Source: Rhizosphaericola mali (GTDB lineage: Bacteria; Bacteroidota; Bacteroidia; Chitinophagales; Chitinophagaceae). Taken from it: a stretch of 64,000 bases of DNA. Below the pieces are notes generated by a model. That model ran no database searches. It saw only the letters and a list, made by a program, of their open reading frames with translations, and was not told the origin of the DNA. The DNA is taken from contig NZ_CP044016.1 in NCBI RefSeq assembly GCF_004337365.2, positions 1,798,001 through 1,862,000 of the forward strand. Reading direction: 5' to 3'. A program made the translations under genes and the position numbers. Shown here piece by piece: positions 48,669-60,200 of this stretch (the stretch's first letter is position 1; each line of letters begins with the position of its first letter).

Positions 48669-51600
48669 TTATTTAACTGGGCGAATCCAGATAATGGAAG
48701 CTTGGGGTAAACTCTGAAACTGTTTTAAACTTTGACCGTTCACTTTTTTCAATTCTTTCAAAACAGAACCATCTTTTGCACTAAAAAACGTAACATCAAA
48801 TTTCTGCGTACTATTCAACAATGTCGGAGTTATCGCTTTCTCAGAATTCGTATAGTACACATAGACATCTTTTTTGTTGGACAAAGTATATATACCATCA
48901 TTTATGAGACTAGAATCTATAGTCGTCAAAGAAATTTGTTTCAAAAATGATGTCGGCATTTTAGGAATAGTAGCCAATGAACCACCAGCCATAAAAACAG
49001 CCCAGCCGTTTTTAACCGCACCATCTCCTGAATATAAAATCATTTTGTTTGGATATAGTGTTTTATATTCTTTTACGGCACGATATACTTGTTCGAATGA
49101 AGTGGCTTTGGGTTTTAACAATCTGGCCCATTGTCTAGGTGCTAGATTTTTTCCACCCTCAGGAGCATACAATTTGCCATCTGCTTGATAATGCCAATAC
49201 TTGATATCTATGACATCAATAATAGAAGAATATTTTGGGTCTTGTAAAATAGCGTCTTGCACATCTTTTGTAGTGCTTAGCCCTATTAATTCTTTTACAT
49301 TTTTCTTTTCCCAATCATTGATTGTTTCCAACCAAAATTGAACAAAATGTAACGGACCTGTAAATTCCTCTCCTGTGAATTGTATTACATTGGAATTGTC
49401 CTTGAAATTTTCCAAACATTTTTGGATATATAATTGATGTAGTCGTTTTCTAGTTGGTTGTGTAATATCGTAAAATTGTTCGGCGTAAAAAATTCTTTTA
49501 TCCCCTGCAAAATTTACAGGTTCATTAAAACCTGTATTGTTTATGTTATTGGCTGTACGCCAAGGGAAATCCGCATAATGCGCACCAGCCTCGATTATAT
49601 TATGTTGAAAATAATTTTGATGTAACAATACCCTATTGGAAATGGCACCAATAGTTGCGAACTCTTTCATTCGCCACCAATACCATTGATTATATTGGGT
49701 CAAGTCATATTTACTCAAACCGTCCCATGCAGAATCAATACCGCTTCTTTTAAATGGCAATTCATAAAACGGAGGCCAAACTTCTCCATCCATTCTTCGA
49801 ATCCTTTCATGGTCGTCTCTTCGCCTCTCATACCAAAGTGCATAGTGTTGATTTAATCCTGCAATATTATTGGCAACCATAGAATCAACCACTTCATCCA
49901 TATCATCTGTTAATCCTTGTCCGACTCTTCCAGGCACAAAACGTGTAATAGCCAATTTCTTTTTCGCTTGCTCCAAGTCTTCTGCTTCCACACCTCCAGT
50001 CCACCAAGGAACTTCTTGCACACTACCTGTCAAAACTTCATCATTAGCAGACACAAACCATCCATTTTTAATTTTCATATCATGGTTGGTTACTAAAGGT
50101 TCGTGTTTCTCAATATGATTGAATACTTTGACGTTAGAAGCGTTTGTTGATATTGCATTATGCTTGGCAGCGTCTTTGATCCAATCTATCAAAAGCGCTT
50201 TTGGCTTGACAGCTTCTGCCGTTAACGCTTGTGCCACAGCAACAGAAGGACTACTAGAAGCATCGGTGGAAATATCCATAACAAAAGATTGTCTTTCGGA
50301 TTTTTTACCCAAACGTTCGTCTAATTGTGCATAAAAAAAACTTCTAGGATTCAAACTATTATTAGACTCTCCCCAATAGCCATTGCCTGCAAATTGACTC
50401 CATGATCCAAGCGCCCAGTTTTGAGCGGTTGGCGGTTTGTAATTGTCAATCATCGCAGCGGAACAATTCCACAAAAGACAATTAGCGCCAGACCATCCTG
50501 CACCACGACCATCTTGCTCTCTATTACGAATCTTTATAGCATTACCATCAACAGAAACAATATCAAACAAAACACCAGAAGCCCATTTATCGATCGTACC
50601 AGAAAAACTATAAGGTCTTTCCGATTCGCATTGTACAAATGCATTTGGGCCAGCAGCCGTAAAACCAGCCGAAAAATCATGATAACCACCAACGGCATAA
50701 CATCTTTGAAATAAGGTCTGCTGACCTCTCGTAAAAAAAGTATATCGACGTTGCCCACCAATTTCGGATATTGGGTTTAGAGAAATACAATCTTCAACGG
50801 TAATGCGTCTGCCCGTTTCCAAAATCGACACAGCAGAACCGGCGAAATGTTGGAATTCAATTTGACGTACCCAAGCATCTTCAACATTTTCTATATTTAT
50901 TGCCATCCAACGATGGTCTTCGTCTTTTGGCATTTTAGTATTGTAATCAGAAACCAAACTCAGGTTTTCAATACCTACATTTTGTATGCGCCCTTTCCAT
51001 TCAAATGAAGTAACAATGCCACCACCATAGTTTTTATCCAATGAGTTTGTCAGTGGAACATCAATGGTTATGGCATTTCCATTTACTGCGATAATTTTCC
51101 TTTCAAAAATTAAATCGGCATCTCTAGGTTTCCAGCCTAGTGCGGAAACACCTCCTCCAAATGTTTCTGTACCAAGTGCATCTATCCATTCTTTTGTTGA
51201 AGGCCTTTTTATACGGATCTGATCACCAACTTTAAATTTACTAGCATCAGCTACTTTAAAAGATGTTGCGTTAACTGGCACATAGTCTTCTTCTACGTTT
51301 GTAGTTGTTACATCCAACCTATCATCCAAACCTACAATTCTGATGACGCCGTCTCTGTCTATACCCTTCGCAAGCAATACAGTTTGATTAATACCCGAAC
51401 CTCTTATGACAATACCAGATTTTTTAATAAGAATCTTTCCTTGTATTTCATATTGTCCTTTTTGCAAAAGTATAGCACCTCTAAAACCATCTTTATTAAG
51501 TGGCAGTTGGGATATATAGTCAATAGCGGTCTGAATATATGGTGTTGCATCACCATTAACAATGGGAACTATAGCTTTCACATCAATATAGGGAATCGCC

Positions 51601-51788
51601 TGATCGGAAGACATATAACCAGCATAAGAGTAATCTGGTATTCGATCGCCATTTATAGTATCTATACGATAAACGAGTTTGCCATTCTCTACAGAAATTG
51701 GCAGAAATGGCTTTGCTTTCGGTTTCTTTTGTGCAAAAACTGAAAAACATAAAAAAACAAAGAAAAGAAATTGATATATTTTTATCAT
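48669..51788 (-). CDS. Large beta-helix plus DUF6298-type protein
   Basis: 1039 residues from the ATG at 51788, which gives a signal peptide (YQFLFFVFLCFSVFAQ). Residues about 45-500 are a right-handed beta-helix with pectate-lyase-3-like turns (IQTAIDYISQLPLNKDGFRGAILLQKGQYEI, GSGINQTVLLAKG, IENVEDAWVRQIEFQHFAGSAV). The remainder contains a long alpha/beta region with WYERRRDDHERIRRMDGEVWPPFYELPFKRSG, WYWWRMKEFA and a barrel-like end (NKMILYSGDGAVKNG); it looks like the DUF6298 family. Function unknown to me; perhaps a pectin-active lyase or hydrolase with a second catalytic module. Bacteroidota encode such proteins near PL1 genes, as here. Confidence 0.72.
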   Translation of the reverse strand: MIKIYQFLFFVFLCFSVFAQKKPKAKPFLPISVENGKLVYRIDTINGDRIPDYSYAGYMSSDQAIPYIDVKAIVPIVNGDATPYIQTAIDYISQLPLNKDGFRGAILLQKGQYEIQGKILIKKSGIVIRGSGINQTVLLAKGIDRDGVIRIVGLDDRLDVTTTNVEEDYVPVNATSFKVADASKFKVGDQIRIKRPSTKEWIDALGTETFGGGVSALGWKPRDADLIFERKIIAVNGNAITIDVPLTNSLDKNYGGGIVTSFEWKGRIQNVGIENLSLVSDYNTKMPKDEDHRWMAINIENVEDAWVRQIEFQHFAGSAVSILETGRRITVEDCISLNPISEIGGQRRYTFFTRGQQTLFQRCYAVGGYHDFSAGFTAAGPNAFVQCESERPYSFSGTIDKWASGVLFDIVSVDGNAIKIRNREQDGRGAGWSGANCLLWNCSAAMIDNYKPPTAQNWALGSWSQFAGNGYWGESNNSLNPRSFFYAQLDERLGKKSERQSFVMDISTDASSSPSVAVAQALTAEAVKPKALLIDWIKDAAKHNAISTNASNVKVFNHIEKHEPLVTNHDMKIKNGWFVSANDEVLTGSVQEVPWWTGGVEAEDLEQAKKKLAITRFVPGRVGQGLTDDMDEVVDSMVANNIAGLNQHYALWYERRRDDHERIRRMDGEVWPPFYELPFKRSGIDSAWDGLSKYDLTQYNQWYWWRMKEFATIGAISNRVLLHQNYFQHNIIEAGAHYADFPWRTANNINNTGFNEPVNFAGDKRIFYAEQFYDITQPTRKRLHQLYIQKCLENFKDNSNVIQFTGEEFTGPLHFVQFWLETINDWEKKNVKELIGLSTTKDVQDAILQDPKYSSIIDVIDIKYWHYQADGKLYAPEGGKNLAPRQWARLLKPKATSFEQVYRAVKEYKTLYPNKMILYSGDGAVKNGWAVFMAGGSLATIPKMPTSFLKQISLTTIDSSLINDGIYTLSNKKDVYVYYTNSEKAITPTLLNSTQKFDVTFFSAKDGSVLKELKKVNGQSLKQFQSLPQASIIWIRPVK

Positions 51789-51864
51789 TATACTATAACT
51801 ATCTTCTAATTTACCCAAATAATATCATTCTCATTTTCAAGTTAGTTCGAAAGTTTTATAAATA

Positions 51865-53532
51865 TTACATTCCAGCTAAATATTTACCATCTTTCACTAT
51901 TACTTTATCTATTGGAACAAGGCTATTTAAATAGTTTTCAATATTACTATATCCATTTTTTGATATAATTCCTGCATCTTTTGAATTATTTGGATTTAAA
52001 CCGTGCTTCTTTTCGTAATCGTCAGGAATACCATCGTTGTCTGAATCTTTGTAAGGAGTCCCGTTATAATCTGGATATCCGCCCACTTGTCTTACATCGT
52101 AGATAATCCCTTTTTTGTATGAATCTATAGGCAATCTACGTTTAATGTAATGAGGTAAATATTCTGGTGCATTTTCAACATAAGAAATTTTACCTGTTTT
52201 AACTGTTTCAACAACTCTCTGATCAACTGCGTCACGCACAGGCAAGAAAGCTCCAGCATTTTTCAAAACATAATCAAAAGATTTTTCTGCCGATAATACT
52301 TTAAATTTTGCTAGCGAGAATGGTTGATTTACCTTAATATTTTGTAATACTAAAGGAAGATCTTTCTTTACATCAGGTTGTACACCTCCATCCCAATTAT
52401 CTTTAGTTACTTTTTCATTACCCTCAACAATGTTACCATCCACATATGCTTTTCCAAAAATCAAAGAATCTTTATTAGCTCTTCCCGATTCAGGTTTCAA
52501 TATTCGATATGAAATCGGCTGCCCACTAGATGTAATAGGACCGGGTTTGAAATAGTTATTGATAAAATTATACCTTGACTTATTGTCTCCACCGTCTGCA
52601 CTGCGATTCCACCAGTTAAAAACTACATTATTTACAAAACCAAAATCACCATCCATTCCAACTGAAGGATTTCTAGCAATATTATTTGCCCATAAATTTC
52701 GCATAAAAGTACTTTTGTGTCCTCCAATAGTACTACCAAATGCATGATTATAAGTATCTAAAGCTTCAGAGAAAATAGAGTTTTGTATAGTTACATTTAC
52801 CGTAGGTAATTTTTCACCTTTTCCATCTTGTTGACGATCATAAACATGCCTATAAATACTCATGTTTTCATCCAAACCCCAACTAGCAGAAACGTGATCA
52901 ATCATAATATTTCCTACGGGATTACCACCCAAGGCATCATCTCTACGTGTTGCATCTGTTGCGCCTCTTCTAAATCGCATAAAACGAATAATGATATCAT
53001 GTGTATCTATCAAAACGGACTCGCCTGCAATACAAATACCATCCCCAGGTGCACTTTGTCCAAATATACTCAGATATGGTGCTCTGATATTGATGGGCGT
53101 TTTTAAATGAATAATTCCAGCAACATTAAAGACTATAATACGTGCACCACCTTGTTCGCATGCCCAACGAAAACTACCTTCTCCGTCATCATTCAAATTA
53201 GAAACGACTATAATTTTTCCTCCACGTCCTCCAGAGGTATAGGCACCTGCACCTTCCGCACCAGGAAAAGCTGGAATTGCAGCTTTAATTAAATCCTCAG
53301 GTTTGGATGCCCACGGTACAAAAGGTCTACCTTTCGCGGCTTCCGATTGAACAATTGGCAATGCCAGTTTCCATATGGAATCCGAACGTTTTTGTATAAT
53401 ATCCATCTGCATATTGGCAGAATCCTCCAAAGACTTAGGAATAATGGGATATTGCCCCCAAGCGGAGAAGCTTAGAGAACAATACCCCATTACAGATAAA
53501 GCAGAAAAAACAATATGTTTCACCATTGTCAA
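51865..53532 (-). CDS. PL1-family pectate lyase (copy A)
   Basis: 555 residues with a signal peptide (CSLSFSAWGQ). The parallel beta-helix starts IPAFPGAEGAGAYTSGGRGGKIIVVSNLNDDGEGSFRWAC, with GRGG, then FGQSAPGDGICIAG, HDIIIRFMRFRRGA and NIMIDHVSASWGLDENMS, the standard Ca2+ and catalytic region. The C-terminus has a calcium-type repeat, DSDNDGIPDDYEKKHGLNPN. It cleaves polygalacturonate by beta-elimination. It is a paralog of the next gene, from which it is separated by only 6 bp. Position right after SusC/SusD suggests a surface or periplasmic endo-enzyme that initiates backbone cleavage. Confidence 0.92.
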   Translation of the reverse strand: MTMVKHIVFSALSVMGYCSLSFSAWGQYPIIPKSLEDSANMQMDIIQKRSDSIWKLALPIVQSEAAKGRPFVPWASKPEDLIKAAIPAFPGAEGAGAYTSGGRGGKIIVVSNLNDDGEGSFRWACEQGGARIIVFNVAGIIHLKTPINIRAPYLSIFGQSAPGDGICIAGESVLIDTHDIIIRFMRFRRGATDATRRDDALGGNPVGNIMIDHVSASWGLDENMSIYRHVYDRQQDGKGEKLPTVNVTIQNSIFSEALDTYNHAFGSTIGGHKSTFMRNLWANNIARNPSVGMDGDFGFVNNVVFNWWNRSADGGDNKSRYNFINNYFKPGPITSSGQPISYRILKPESGRANKDSLIFGKAYVDGNIVEGNEKVTKDNWDGGVQPDVKKDLPLVLQNIKVNQPFSLAKFKVLSAEKSFDYVLKNAGAFLPVRDAVDQRVVETVKTGKISYVENAPEYLPHYIKRRLPIDSYKKGIIYDVRQVGGYPDYNGTPYKDSDNDGIPDDYEKKHGLNPNNSKDAGIISKNGYSNIENYLNSLVPIDKVIVKDGKYLAGM

Positions 53533-53538
53533 ATAAAA

Positions 53539-55176
53539 TTATTTTGAAGCCGTTACAGGAACAACTGTTCTAACATTTACTACACTATTCAAATAGTTTT
53601 CAATATTACTATAACCATTTTTAGCAATCTTTTGAGCATCGCTGGAGTCATTTGGATTCAAACCATTCTTCTTTTCGTAATCATCTGGCATGCCATCATT
53701 GTCAGAGTCTTTATATGGCGTACCTTTATAAACTGGATAACCACCAGCTTGACAAGGATCAGTGATTATTCCGATTTTATAGGAATCAATCGGTAACCTT
53801 CTATGCTGAAACTGTGTAGTTGGCAAAGCACATATGGGTATATTGTCAATTTTTCCCGTTTGAACTTGTTTTATAATACGAAGATCGACTGCATCTCTTT
53901 TGGGAAGATCCGCACCAACATTCGCCAATACAAATGTTTTCGCTTGCTCAGCACCCAATATAGTCATAGTTGGCATGATCAAAGGTTTATTCTGTTTCAT
54001 ATAACCTATATGTTCGCCTACATTTGGTAATTCTTCTACTTGTACACCTCCATCCCAATTATCCTTTGTCACCGCAGGAAAACCTTCCATAATATTACCA
54101 TTGACATATGCACGACCATAAACATGGTATTTCAATTTACTTCGACCACTTTCTGGCTTTAAAATGCGATGTCCGACATTATTATCTTTGGGAGTCGCTG
54201 GACCCGGTTTGAAATAGTTATTAATTATATTGAATTGTGCACGATAGTCTCCACCATCAATGGAACGATGTACCCAGTTGAATACCACATTATTGACAAA
54301 ATTGAAGATACCATTCCAACCTACAGACGGATTACGTCCAGTATTGTCTGCCCAAAGGTTACGCATGAAAGAGCAATTTTCACCACCCAAAGTACTACCA
54401 AAAGCATGGTTCCAAGTATCTAAAGATTCTGAGAAAATAGAGTTTTGAATAGTAATGTTTACAGTACCAAACTTATCCTCAATTTTTCCAGTGCTATCAT
54501 TGTACATGTGACGATACATACTCATATTTTCATCTAAACCCCAACTAGCAGAAACGTGGTCAATCATGATATTTCCAACGGGATTACCTCCAATAGCATC
54601 GTCTCTTCTACCTACCCAAGTTTCTCCACGTCTGAAACGCATGTAACGAATAATGACATCATGCGTATTGATCCAAACTGTTTCTCCTGCGATACAAACA
54701 CCATCACCAGGAGCGGTTTGTCCCTCTATGGTTACATAAGGTGCTCGAACTATAACCGGAGAATTCAAATGTATAATTCCTGCTACATTAAAGACTATAA
54801 CTCTTGCGCCGCCTTGTTCACAAGCCCAGCGAAAACTACCTACTCCATCGTCATCAAGATTTGTTACAACTATAACACGTCCACCTCTACCACCAAGCAC
54901 GTATTTACCGCCACCCTCTGCACCAGGAAAAGCAGGAATGTCAGCATGAGGCAATTCATCAAATCTTGATGCCCATGGAATAAATGGTCTACCTTCTGTT
55001 GCTTCCTTCTGAACGGTAGGATAAACTAGCGTCCATATAGAATCAGAACGTTTTTCGGCAGCATCCATTAACTCCTTTGCTTTAGCTTGATCTTCTTTTG
55101 ACACTTGAGGATATTGAGCATTAGCAGCGGTATACAATCCAATACTTAAAGCCAGAAGCGAGATTCTTTTTGTCAT
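53539..55176 (-). CDS. PL1-family pectate lyase (copy B)
   Basis: 545 residues with a signal peptide (IGLYTAANAQ). The order of motifs is the same as in copy A (IPAFPGAEGGGKYVLGGRGGRVIVV, GQTAPGDGVCIAGE, NIMIDHVSASWGLDENMSMYRHMY, DSDNDGMPDDYEKKNGLNPN), and the two proteins align along their whole length, showing a tandem duplication. Differences lie in the post-helix loops (for example VEELPNVGEHIGYMKQ versus VKKDLPLVLQNIKVN), so substrate preference (degree of methylation or chain length) may have diverged. First gene after SusD. Confidence 0.92.
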   Translation of the reverse strand: MTKRISLLALSIGLYTAANAQYPQVSKEDQAKAKELMDAAEKRSDSIWTLVYPTVQKEATEGRPFIPWASRFDELPHADIPAFPGAEGGGKYVLGGRGGRVIVVTNLDDDGVGSFRWACEQGGARVIVFNVAGIIHLNSPVIVRAPYVTIEGQTAPGDGVCIAGETVWINTHDVIIRYMRFRRGETWVGRRDDAIGGNPVGNIMIDHVSASWGLDENMSMYRHMYNDSTGKIEDKFGTVNITIQNSIFSESLDTWNHAFGSTLGGENCSFMRNLWADNTGRNPSVGWNGIFNFVNNVVFNWVHRSIDGGDYRAQFNIINNYFKPGPATPKDNNVGHRILKPESGRSKLKYHVYGRAYVNGNIMEGFPAVTKDNWDGGVQVEELPNVGEHIGYMKQNKPLIMPTMTILGAEQAKTFVLANVGADLPKRDAVDLRIIKQVQTGKIDNIPICALPTTQFQHRRLPIDSYKIGIITDPCQAGGYPVYKGTPYKDSDNDGMPDDYEKKNGLNPNDSSDAQKIAKNGYSNIENYLNSVVNVRTVVPVTASK

Positions 55177-55234
55177 CTTAAATACTTTTCTTTTTTAAAA
55201 ATTGTAAATTTTCTGGTAGTTAGTATATTAATAG

Positions 55235-57223
55235 TTATTGACGGTAATTAAATGTCCCAAGTGCACCTGAGTAATCATACCAACCAATTGTTTGACTTAA
55301 CCAAGGGTTAATTGATAATACTGTAGCATTCAATCCTGCGATGTAATAATTTTGTCTAAAATTTATATTTACAGCGGCTCCTGAAATTTGATCCATTGGC
55401 AAATCAGTACTTACCACAGTTAAATTGTTATCAAAAAAAGTTTTCAAATTGGTTAACTGTGTTTGAAAATCACTCGCGCTAGCATCAGGATCAACCACTA
55501 AAGAAGCCCTTTGGGTAGTAATAGGGTCCGAATTAGCGGCTATTGAATTTTTATATTGCCATAAACGACCTATTCTTGAAGTACCATTCAATGGTGTTAG
55601 CCCAAGTGCATTACAAGTATTTGTACCCGTAGTTCCATCCCCTCCATTATACAACATCCAACGTTGGATATCCCAAAATCTTTTACCTTCATATGCTAAT
55701 TCAACACGACGTTCATACAAACATGCTTCAATTGCTTGATATTTTGAAGAAAGACTACCAATTCCATAATTATCAGTTGAGGAAATTCCAACTCTAGCTC
55801 TGATTTTACCTAAATAAACCAATGCATTTTGAATATCACCTGTTGCTGCATAGCATTCTGCAATATTTAGTAACAATTCTGCATATCTATATTCATAGAT
55901 TGTAGTCCCTGAAAAAGCCAGAGAAGCTTGTATTGCGGAATTACTAGACATTTTTCTAACTACTGCAGGACTCATAATACCTGTATTACCTTTACTATAT
56001 GCAGGTGTATTATTTGTACCATACAACCATCTATATAACCATACAGTATCCCCTGCAGGGCTGGTAGAGCTTTGCCACTTCATACCAGAAAAGGCAAAAG
56101 TCCTATAAAAACGAGGATCCCTATTTAAATAAAAATGTAAAGAGTCGTATCCATTGGCAATAGTCGGTCTTTGTCCATTTGCTAGCGGAAATAAATCCAC
56201 CATACCTTTTGGTGCTGAAATTCCACCGGAACCACTTTGTTGTAGCAAACGTACACTTTTTTCCCAACCATTACTATTAATTCCAGAAGAAGCAGTCGAT
56301 GTAGACATTAATTGCACCATAATCCCTTCGTTTATAAAGGATTTGGAATTAGAAGATAACATAGTTGCCCAATCCTTGGCACTTGAACCATATAACCCAT
56401 AACCAGATGCAGTTAGTTGAGTTTCTGCATTTAAACTTGCTTGTAACGCAGCAGCCCAACGTGCATTACCCGTATTATCCCAGTCTGGATTAAATAAAGG
56501 GCTTGCATAAGTCAGTAAAACTCTACTCTTCACTGCTAATGCAGCAGCACTTGTTAATCTTCCGTAGTTGGCAGCATCCCATACGGCAGGAAGCAACGCA
56601 TTAGCACTATCAAGGTCATTAATAATCTGAGTTACCATTTCTGTCGGTGTAGCTCTAGGTAATTGGATACTAGAATCTACACTACCAGTCAAATCTTGAA
56701 CTACAGTTACGATAGGCGTACCACCATAAACTCGCATCAAATCAAAATATTGTAAGGCTCTTAAGAAATACATTTGGCCTCTGGACGTATTTCTAAAAGT
56801 TTCTGGAAGTACCATTCCTATAGTATTTATTTTTTCCAAGAAAAAATTAGCATAACGGATACGTGTATATGGAGTATTCTGTGCAGACCCAGTTAATGCA
56901 GCACCATAATAAGTATCACCATCAATCGCATTAATTAGGGATGTTTGAGGATTTATATAAGTCGTAATAGAGCCTCCCATCTCTTCGGTCGACATACTTC
57001 TAGTATTAGAATACAAGCCCACAATTGACAATATTGGAGATTTATATGCATAAAAATAATTATAGTACATCTGATCTATGTACCATCCTGTTTGAGTCTG
57101 GTTAGTAAACAAATCATCATCTAAATAATTGAAAGATTTGACATCTTCTAAGGCTTTTTTACTACAATTAGTTAAAACAAATGCAGTGATTATAAATATG
57201 GAAAATTTTATTATTTTATTCAT
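55235..57223 (-). CDS. SusD/RagB-family outer-membrane glycan-binding lipoprotein
   Basis: 662 residues from the ATG at 57223, giving a lipoprotein leader with lipidated Cys20 (ITAFVLTNCSKKA). SusD features: tetratricopeptide-like alpha-helical bundle, RGQMYFLRALQYFDLMRVYGGTPIV, RYAELLLNIAECYAATGDIQNALVYLGKIRARVG and ELAYEGKRFWDIQRW. It is a surface lipoprotein that captures oligosaccharides and hands them to the SusC barrel encoded just before it (35-bp gap). The specificity is inferred as pectic from the neighbours; no dedicated binding residues can be assigned by eye. Confidence 0.95.
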   Translation of the reverse strand: MNKIIKFSIFIITAFVLTNCSKKALEDVKSFNYLDDDLFTNQTQTGWYIDQMYYNYFYAYKSPILSIVGLYSNTRSMSTEEMGGSITTYINPQTSLINAIDGDTYYGAALTGSAQNTPYTRIRYANFFLEKINTIGMVLPETFRNTSRGQMYFLRALQYFDLMRVYGGTPIVTVVQDLTGSVDSSIQLPRATPTEMVTQIINDLDSANALLPAVWDAANYGRLTSAAALAVKSRVLLTYASPLFNPDWDNTGNARWAAALQASLNAETQLTASGYGLYGSSAKDWATMLSSNSKSFINEGIMVQLMSTSTASSGINSNGWEKSVRLLQQSGSGGISAPKGMVDLFPLANGQRPTIANGYDSLHFYLNRDPRFYRTFAFSGMKWQSSTSPAGDTVWLYRWLYGTNNTPAYSKGNTGIMSPAVVRKMSSNSAIQASLAFSGTTIYEYRYAELLLNIAECYAATGDIQNALVYLGKIRARVGISSTDNYGIGSLSSKYQAIEACLYERRVELAYEGKRFWDIQRWMLYNGGDGTTGTNTCNALGLTPLNGTSRIGRLWQYKNSIAANSDPITTQRASLVVDPDASASDFQTQLTNLKTFFDNNLTVVSTDLPMDQISGAAVNINFRQNYYIAGLNATVLSINPWLSQTIGWYDYSGALGTFNYRQ

Positions 57224-57258
57224 GGCAAATAGCATTTTTTAAATTTGAACTAAGTTTC

Positions 57259-60200
57259 TTAAAATGTAGCATTGATACCAAAAGACCATGTTCTTAGGGT
57301 TGGATATCCAACGGTTGGAGAATCATACATTGTTCTATACTTATTAGGATAAGGATTATAAAAATCCCACAAATTATAACCAGAAAATGAAACTCTTAAA
57401 CTTTCAGTATGTAATTTTTTAGCTACTTCTCTTGGAATTGCACAACCAACTACAAGACTTCTTAAATAGCTCCTAAAATTTGAAATTTGCCAAAAATCAG
57501 AAGAATAAGAATTTTGACTATAGTATGCCAGATTTGGCCATTTCCCATTAGGATTATCTGTTGGATCAAACATATCAGTTAAATAAGATTCATGAGACCA
57601 AAATATTTGCCCTGTACTAGTTCCTTGTTTTATATAATCAATACTATTATATCCTCCCCAAGAAGTTGATATTTGCGCATCTAAAGTTATACTTCTCCAA
57701 CCAAAAGAAAGATTTGTATTGACGCCGTGTGAACGATTACGTTTCACAAGTTTTGCATAATCTTGATTTACTACAATTTGACCATTAGGTCCGGCAATTG
57801 TTTTTGTATCAGCATTAAGATTACCTGCTAAATCTTGATATGCTAACATTCCTGGCTTTATTCCAGACTCTGCTACTATCCCCAAATAAGAAGGTGTAGT
57901 ACCTGCTTTAGTCGCCAAATCCGTTAAATAAGCCCAATATTTATCAATATCATCCTGAGTTCGTAATAAGCCATCACCAGAGGCATTTCCTCTCCAAACT
58001 TCAAATCCCCAAGCTGGCATAATCGTAGATTGTCCAACTTGTATATTATTGTAGGATGGATAATTAAATGCAACATCTGGATACTTAGTTATTTTATTTC
58101 CTGAAGTTCCAAAATTCATACTAATCTTATACTTTACTTCACCTATATGATCTTTCCACGTAACTGAATATTCTGAACCCCAAGTATTTATACCCCCATA
58201 ATTTTGCTCAGCAAATGCACCTCCAACAGAGATTGGAGTACCTGCGGCACCAACAATTGGCATCAACATTTTGGTGTGTTTATCGAAATATTGGTCTGCT
58301 GTAAATGTTAGTTTTCCATTTAAGATTGACACATCTAAGCCAATATTGTGTTGAATATCTTGATCCCATTTCACATTTGGATTTGGAGTTACATTGGGAG
58401 TCACCCCATTTACTAAAGTTCCTCCCGAGGTTCCAAATCCTTGACCTTTATCAGAAGCCAGAGAATATGTTTGGGACCAGCGCCATGCAGCAATATTATC
58501 ATAACCAGTTTTTGCCATAGACGCACGAATCTTTAAATTATTAATCCAACTGACTTTAAACCAATTTTCTCTAGAAATAATCCAACCTACAGATACTCCA
58601 GGAAAGAAACCCCAATAATTTTTCGGAGAAAATTTTGTTGAGGCATCAGACCTAAATACAAATTGTGCCAGATATTTACTATTATAATCATAACTCACCC
58701 TTCCTAAATATGCTAAAGATGCAAATTGATATCTATACACATAAGAATTTGATGTATTTAAAGTTCCAGCAGTTGTAGAAGCGCCATTATAACCAGCAGT
58801 TGGAGAATCATAGAGCATAAATTTTGTTTGAGCATCTTGTTTTCCTTTTTCGGCAGAAACCATTGCCGCAATATGATGAGCACCAAATGTATTATCATAA
58901 TTTATGAAAATGTTAGCTTGCTGTACTTTGCCTATATTATCTGAGTAGGTAATACGAGATCCAGTTACATTGGTACCTACAAACCAAGTAGTTGAATCAT
59001 TATATAAGTGATGACCTGTAGTATTTGTATTAGTTGCCACTGCTAGCGGTTGCGGAAGCATATTTTGCTCTGTATTACTTGTAGTGTATGTTATACCATA
59101 AGACCCTCGAATAGATAATCCTTTGACAAAAGGTATATCATATTGTAAAGAAAAATTTGCATTATAGTTACCCGTACCTGTAGTCGTTTTAGATCCATTA
59201 TTCAGCAATCCGAAGTAGTTCCAACCTGAGATATTATTTTGTCCTACAGGTGTTGTCGCAACTCTATTCGCTCCTAATGAAGGAGATACATACTGTTCTA
59301 CTCCATTTACCTCATATTGCCAAGGTATATATTTGGGCATATGAGCTAATACAGAATAATCCGTTTGTTCTGCACCATTTGCATAAGACCCATCATTAAT
59401 ACTAACCTTTGTAAAGGATGCCGTTAAATCATCATTATTTGCAGATACGGTTGCACTTAACTTTAAATTATTCGAAACCTTAATATCTGTACCTGTTCGA
59501 AATGTCCATCTATCATAATCTTGGCTCCCCAAATTGGCTCCTTGAGTAAAATATGTAATACTTGAAAAATAAGTCGCCTTATCAGAACCACCACTAACAT
59601 TTAATGAATGTTGCATTAGTCCTGCAGACTTCCATGCTTGATTAAGCCAGTCATAGTTTAAGGATTTCATTGCATTCAATTCTGCATCACCATAAAATGA
59701 GGTAGAAGCCCATCCTGCTGCGCGACCATACCTATTAGAAAATACACCATAATCATAGGCATTCATAGTCTTTACAAATCCAACAGCATTATTTGTTTCA
59801 AACTTACCCGAATAAGAGATCTTGGCGGTACCGACTTTACCTCTTTTAGTTTTAACGATAATAGCACCTTGAGATGCTCTTGAGCCATAAATGGCAGCAG
59901 CACCGTCTTTAATAACTGAAATACTCTCCACGTCTGAAGGGTCCAACAAATTAAACTGATCCATGGATGGCAAACCTGTGTTAGGATCGAGCTGAATTAC
60001 GTCATCTATAACAACCATAGGTAAAGAAGATGATCCTCCTGCCGTACTGAAGGAAAATGTTTGACGTATACTAGCCAACGCATCTACACCAGGCCTAGAA
60101 TTTCCTCCAGAAATATTAAGTCCGGGTATTTGCCCTGCTAAAGCTTCCGTAATAGTACGAGTAGGCATATCTGAAATTGTTTTCATATCCACAGGTACAA

